Assembly: GCF_020379485.1 (NCBI RefSeq)
Contig: NC_063437.1
Span: 15,463,726-15,527,725, forward strand
DNA from: Brassica napus
Lineage: Eukaryota > Streptophyta > Magnoliopsida > Brassicales > Brassicaceae
DNA: 64,000 nt
Direction: 5' to 3'
The notes under the pieces are model-generated. The model searched no databases and was not told the DNA's origin. It saw nothing but the letters and a program-made list of their open reading frames with translations. The position numbers and the translations under genes were made by a program. This document shows positions 58,343 through 64,000 of the stretch, one piece after another (position 1 is the stretch's first letter; every line of letters starts with the position of its first letter).

Positions 58343-60494
58343 AGACAGGTTATGAAAGAGATTAGAAGAATTCGTGTCAAAGTAAAACAAAAATTAAAGA
58401 GATGAGGAAAAATCTTGTCAAAATAAAACAAAATAAAGAGATGATAAGAAGATTGATAGAGGAAAGCAAGAAAAAGATGGCATAAAATGTAGACAAATTG
58501 CAAGATCTCTATTTTCTTTCAAAATAAAAATAAAAGTTCAGCCATATGATAGAAGTTGTGAATGACATGTTTTATCTTTCCCTTTTCATGCTTTTTTTTC
58601 TTTTTTATTTCTCTCTTTTAATATAGACAAGTTAACAACTTAACATCCATACTAAGATTCAGTCATTCCTGTTTAATAAGATTGTTTTATATATTGAATA
58701 TTTGAACGCAATCAGGGATAAGGCTACTCTTGCCCCCACTAAGATACCGTAAGTAAGCTTTCATGATTACGCATCTATATCATAGTGAACAGTTGTACGT
58801 GCATTATTTAACTAAAAATGATAATTGCGACAAACTTACCAGAAATCGATTGTTTGACAATGGTCTATCTATGTTGTTTTATTGGCCTAGACTAGATTAC
58901 GAGGTGTTCATGGAATTTGAATCACATAACCTAAACTAGCATAGAAAAATACCAGATGATTAGTCTGAAAATCTAGTAATAAGAGCCTTTTTTGAACAAA
59001 AGTTATAATTAGAAAATTATTGTGACTTGTTTTTTTAATCAAGGTTAATGCACTGCATTTGTTAAAGACACTGTTTTTTTTGTTAACGAAATTGTTGTGA
59101 ATGTTATTAGTATATAGTTCATTGGTATTAGGTCGAGTTGAAGGCATCATATTTACCTTTTAATTAGTTAAACCCGTTCGGTTTTCGATTTTAATGAGTA
59201 TCTAAAGATAGGAGAACAGAACCGATTATTCATATTTATTTGTTCTTTCTTCATTGCATTATAGACAAGTTCTCATCCAAGGTCCCAAACAGTAGGCTGA
59301 TTATCTGCTATCATAGAATTTAACTACAAGCAAATATTTTTATGCTATTACATTTACGCTATTACACATGCACACGCATATATAAAACTGCCATGGGTCT
59401 CCATTAAAATTCACAAATCCAACTGATTAAAGATTTATCAGTAGTTTACCGCATTTTTAATTAACTGACATTGATTTGCCACAACTAGTTCATTCACGAG
59501 CCAATTTTTCATCTGTTTCAAATGGTATCTTTTTAATCACGATCAGATATATCCAGTTCTCCTTACCATCTAAAAATTAAAGATGCAAGAATCTTCCGTA
59601 TAAGGTTAGAAGTTCCATAAGAAAAATAATATTTGTAGTAGATTATTCTGTAAAAAAAACGAAAAATAAACCTTAAAATTAAACGTGTAGATGAAAATAG
59701 ATTTATAAAAATACTTTAGCAGTAGTTAACTGTATGTTGCCTCAAAAAAACAAAACTTACACCAAACCATGAGAAAAATTCTACATATAAAATGCTGAAC
59801 AGAACCTGAATATTAATATATATCCAAATATCAAATGTGCAAAAAACTGAATTATAAACCATCCGATTGTACCGCTTCATCCCAAATTCCTGTTACTATA
59901 AATGAATTGATCTGGATTTTCCCAAACTTTTTACTTTAATACGCTTCAATCCTAAAAAAATAAAAAAAAATTAGGTATTTTGGTTGTCTCGAGAATTTCT
60001 TTAAATATTTCGACTTATAGGCCATCTTTTCTCTACATAGTATGACCTTGTAAATCATTTCAATATATATACGTGTGTGTAAGGTTATTATTCGACAGAG
60101 GGAGCCTTATCGGCGAAGAAACGTCCCCCCACTCAAACCCTAAAAAGGGAATCACAACAAAATAATATATGTATACTATAATATATACATATAATGCATG
60201 AGAGTGGGAATTATATAAAAAGAAATAAAGCAGAAGAACATGACCCATGTTTAAAAAAGCATTATGCTCTGCTTTATCTTTATGCTCCTTCTCTATCATC
60301 CTCTTCTCTCTAAACTTCTGTCTTCTCTCTTTCCCTTTTGGTTATGAGCTCTCCTCACAATCTCTCTTTAGCCTTTGGTTCCCTTCTTTCGTTTTTATTG
60401 TGATTCTCCCACCATTTTTGTTCTTTTGAGTTTTAAAGATCCATCAAACTTTATTAAAGAAAGCAGAACAAAGAGATAAAAGGGAAGAAGAACG
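58343..60494. other. Intergenic and DOF2.2 upstream region
   Basis: AT-rich to about 60050. From about 60240 a pyrimidine-rich stretch probably forms the DOF leader. It contains an upstream reading frame of 60 codons (60247-60429); if transcribed this could be a uORF, but the start site is unknown. Confidence 0.45.
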
Positions 60495-61914
60495 ATGGTT
60501 TTCTCATCCGTCTCAAGCTTTTTAGATCCACCAATTAATTGGCCACAGGTTCTTTGATCTTATATTACCTAATCTTCTCTTTCTTTACTTTCTTCTTTTT
60601 GTGTGATTTTTAGCGCTCTTAAGTTCTCCATTGATTGCTTTGATTCTTATATTAATAATTTTGATTCATTTTTGTAAAAGACATATTCCTATTCTCATCT
60701 TTCTTCATCTTTAGTCTCTTCTTTTTATCAAAGTTCCGAAACATATCATGGTATTTCTTGCTTTATAATCCCACCTATATATATATATATAAACCAAATA
60801 CATACTATAAGTTTCTTGTTCAAAATTTTGTAAGGAAATAACAAAATATTGAATTTTGAACTTTTGAACTTTCGGGTACTTGTTTCTTATATTGTGTGTT
60901 TGAATTAATTTTTCTTCTTTTATATGTTTGCAGTCTGCGAATTCGAATAATCATCCTAATCATCCTCATCAGCTCCATCTACAAGAAACTGGAAATTTAG
61001 TTGGTGGCCATCAAGTACACTCTCACCAGTTCCCGCCACAAAACCCTAACCCTAACCACAACCATGTTGACACCACAGCCGACACCACAGTTGATCCCGC
61101 CGGTCTCAGCGGACCAGCGACTGAGAGAGCGAGGCTAGCTAAGAACTCTCATCCGCCTGAGGGACCCCTAAACTGCCCTCGATGTAACTCAGCCAACACC
61201 AAGTTCTGTTACTTCAACAACTACAACCTCACGCAGCCACGCCACTTCTGCAAGGCTTGCCGCCGTTACTGGACACAAGGCGGCGCTTTGAGGAACGTCC
61301 CTGTTGGAGGTGGCTGCCGGAGAAACAAGAAGGCTAAGCCCGGAAATTCAAAGTCTTCCGCCTCCTCACAGAACAAGCAGTCAACGTCTATGGTCAACGC
61401 TTCAAGTCCTACAACAAATAGTAATATCCAGTTACGAACAAATAGCCAACTACCGTTTTTGCCCACTCTACAGAACCTCACTCAACTCGGTGGTATCGGT
61501 TTGAACTTAGCCGCTATTAATGGAAATAGTGTTGGAAACGGTAACACTAGTTCAAGTTTCTTTAATGATTTAGGGTTTTTCCATGGAGCTAATACTTCGG
61601 GTCCGGTCATGGCTAACAACAACAACAATGAGAGTAACATTATGACTTCTCTTGGATCAGCTAGCCACTTTGCTATGTTAGATCGATCCATGGGATTATA
61701 TTCTTTCCCTAATGAGGGCAACATGGTATTATCTTCTTCCACAGCTTCTAGGGTTTCTCAAACTGCTCCGGTGAAAATGGAAGAAACCCATGTGGGTAAT
61801 ATAAGCCGGCCGGATTCGGGTTTGACATCTGCGGGCAATCAATCCAACCAGTACTGGCCCGGTTTGACTCTCCCTGGTTCTTCTTCTAACGATCAGCAGC
61901 AGCACCTAATGTGA
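60495..61914 (+). CDS. DOF2.2: Dof zinc-finger transcription factor
   Basis: Plant-specific DNA-binding protein recognising AAAG cores. Two exons in phase: 60495-60548 ([18 protein letters not shown]) and 60934-61914, giving 344 residues. A His/Asn/Pro-rich N-terminus leads to the Dof domain (about residues 97-151). Its C-x2-C-x21-C-x2-C zinc ligands are seen in [40 protein letters not shown] and [13 protein letters not shown]. Ser/Asn-rich C-terminal sequence follows, ending with [15 protein letters not shown] short first exon before the Dof exon is common in this family. Nuclear. Position next to ALB3 matches At2g28810, DOF2.2 (from memory); target genes are unknown. ORFs on the other strand (61266-61481, 61482-61742) are shadows. 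Confidence 0.95.
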
Positions 61915-64000
61915 ATGTTTCCTAGCAGTTGGATCATTCATGAACATCGTCAATTATGGAGAAACTAAGAGGTATATTAGAATGGTCTCTTATACAAATT
62001 ATGGTCGTTATACAATCAGGTGTGACAAAGAAGTAATCGTATTGTGTGATTTGAACTTGTTAGATGTGTGAGTGTCTGTCGAGTTTGTGCTTGTTTAATT
62101 CGTAATCTTCACTGAAATGTTATGAAATACTGTAATAACTAACAGATCTGTATCTCATATTTATTTGTTTTAATGTTGAACTATAATTTTTTGGCTATGG
62201 GTTTTTTAGACTAAAGTACGAGAGAACCAATTAGCATTATTACTAGGAATTTTATCATCTACTGCCTAGTTTGTAAAATAATTGTATATAATAATTAACT
62301 TTATTGGACCAATAGGATAATTCATAAAAGTAAAAGGGTGTTACAGACTGACGAATTTAATCATACAATTCCGTGTCTCTCTATTGATAGAATAGTTTTA
62401 AAGTTACCAAAAAGCTTAGATTTCTCACATTTTTAGGAGCTTTTTCTTTCCTTTTTTTCTTTGTCAGTCTTTCTTAATAAAGATATGTGCATATGTAGAT
62501 GCATGTTACGTACCACGTTAAAATCTTTACTTTTTCCAGTATTCCGTACACTTGCGAAAATTATTACATCTTTTTCTTTTGCTAATGAAAACCATTTACC
62601 CTTTTTTTCTTTAAGATAACCGTAATTTGACATGTGTATAGAATCAATCTTCGATTTTTGTAACATACGTTTACTTAAAAAATGTATATACTTTTTTTTT
62701 TGCATAAAAATGTATATACTTGATACACCATTTCTTTTTGTAAAATCAGCTCCATCGCCATAACATAAAGGCGACATTTTAACAATAAGTTCTACTATTG
62801 TTTTTATTTTACCACCTATGTGAATTTCCATATTATAACATGAAAACTGGCTGTGATGTTTACAAAAAGTTAGTCTGTTATGGGTTCATCCGGCAAAAAT
62901 AAATAAAAACAAGATGAAGCCATGAAGGTATAGAGTATGCTTTTGCGGGGTGTTCTAGTCATTAATTCTTACTCCTAAGTCACAATTGCATTAGGTTGTT
63001 GAAAGACACTTTTGCTACTTCCTTCCCAAGATTATATATATCACGCAGTTGGCGATCTATGAGCTTGAATTTTTTTTGCTGGTGTTGATGCTTACCATCA
63101 CGTGTCTGCTATTTCTCAGCCCAAATGGAATACGTTGAAAACGAACGCAAATCAAACTCAAAAAAGCAAAGAAACCAAAACGATTGAGGCAAATACATAA
63201 ATTTATGGTTTGTGTATTATTATGTGAAAGAAAAATAAATTTAAAATCCTTTAAACTTATATTTGCATTTTTCTCAAAATCCGATTTCTTTTTGCTTTAA
63301 GAATATACTAGGTGATTTTTTTCATACTTATTTACGGGTATATATTTACAAAATAAATATATTATAAAATTATTGATATTTTAATTTTAATTATTTTGTA
63401 ATATATGTATGATTTATTTTAAATAATATTATATTAATTTTAATTAGACATGTAATTTAAATATATAATATCTAATCAATATTACTTGGGTATATTGAAT
63501 TGTATCTACTTTTCCAAGTTTAATAATAGTATTTTTGTGTTGAAATAGATTAAATTTTTTATTTTTCTTTACTTAGGCTTTTGATTTTGGGCATAAAAAT
63601 TTAGTTTGTTTCAGTTAAGGGTTATAGATATTTCTTCAAATTGTAGCATATTTAATTTTGATTTTAGTTAAACTAAATTTGATTAGTTTTATTTATTTCA
63701 TTAGTGCAGTTCTTCACATATATATATATATATGTATATATACTTTCATAAATTATTATATATAATTTGATATTTTGGCATTGTAAAAATAGTAGAAAAG
63801 GCTGAATTGATGATAAGTACAATTTTTATAAGCACAATACCAATAAAATTTTAAAACTCATGAACAAATATCAATATTGACAAAATATTTTTTTTTTTGT
63901 AAATTCCAAGTAACTTTACACTTTTGATGTATAAAATATAAATTAAAAATATTCTAAATAATCTTAACGATAAAAAATTTAATTGGTTTATGTATTCTAA
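61915..64000. other. DOF 3' flank and AT-rich intergenic DNA
   Basis: The presumed 3' UTR is followed by spacer. The ORF at 62433-62831 (minus) has no domain and overlaps a micro-insertion. CTAG at 63308-63311, followed by strongly AT-rich DNA to the window end, could be the 3' end of a minus-strand Helitron, but no good hairpin is seen. An (AT)n tract lies at about 63718-63742. Confidence 0.4.
62678..62721 (-). mobile_element. Micro-retroinsertion
   Basis: The 16-bp repeat AAAAATGTATATACTT (62678-62693 and 62706-62721) flanks a 12-bp insert, which on the minus strand is ATGC plus A8. Confidence 0.75.

Noticed and set aside
62433..62831. 132-codon minus-strand ORF downstream of DOF2.2
   Set aside because: No domain, AT-rich Lys/Ile composition, and it reads through a micro-retroinsertion with its direct repeats.

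Overview
This is plant nuclear DNA. The genes have introns with GT/AG borders, the spacers are AT-rich, there are two eukaryotic tRNA genes, and Helitrons and MITEs are abundant. The gene set and order (histone H2B, histone H4, a cytosolic UDP-xylose synthase, an FUSC-like membrane protein, a thaumatin-like protein, ALB3, DOF2.2) recall the Arabidopsis thaliana chromosome 2 interval around At2g28720 to At2g28810. That points to a Brassicaceae genome. The synteny and locus numbers come from memory and were not searched.

Left part (1-18000), the gene-dense part. Two TWA-target, PIF/Harbinger-like elements, each carrying a CCGCCAAAA-type minisatellite, flank a Helitron and the H2B gene. Then come a small unidentified membrane protein, a Tourist-like MITE, tRNA-Cys(GCA), an intronless H4 gene, a nine-exon UDP-xylose synthase gene (minus strand), tRNA-His(GTG) and a three-exon FUSC/aromatic-acid-exporter-like gene (minus strand).

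Middle part (18000-39000), a transposon sink with no intact host gene found. It holds a 4.5 kb Helitron whose 5' end occurs three times and which carries a frameshifted RPA-like OB-fold fragment. It also holds a LINE RNase H remnant, a Stowaway MITE, a minus-strand Helitron with a hAT-like element nested in it, a second plus-strand Helitron carrying Pol III box-like sequences, and a Pack-type element that captured part of a PGRL1-like gene with its intron.

Right part (39000-64000): a 16-cysteine thaumatin-like protein, the eleven-exon thylakoid insertase gene ALB3, a four-exon CHX cation/H+ exchanger with a transposon in intron 3, a long unannotated AT-rich stretch with an array of CTATACTA palindromes, and the Dof transcription factor DOF2.2.

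The most unusual signal is scattered over the window: at least twelve tiny insertions of about 12-24 bp. Each is a few bases ending in C followed by poly(A), on either strand, and each sits between 10-17 bp direct repeats. They look like target-primed reverse-transcription events in which only the last few bases and the tail of a LINE or SINE were inserted. Two distinct tail sequences each occur twice.

The host genes serve separate functions (chromatin, nucleotide-sugar synthesis, transport, defence or cell wall, chloroplast biogenesis, transcription). Nothing suggests that they form one pathway.
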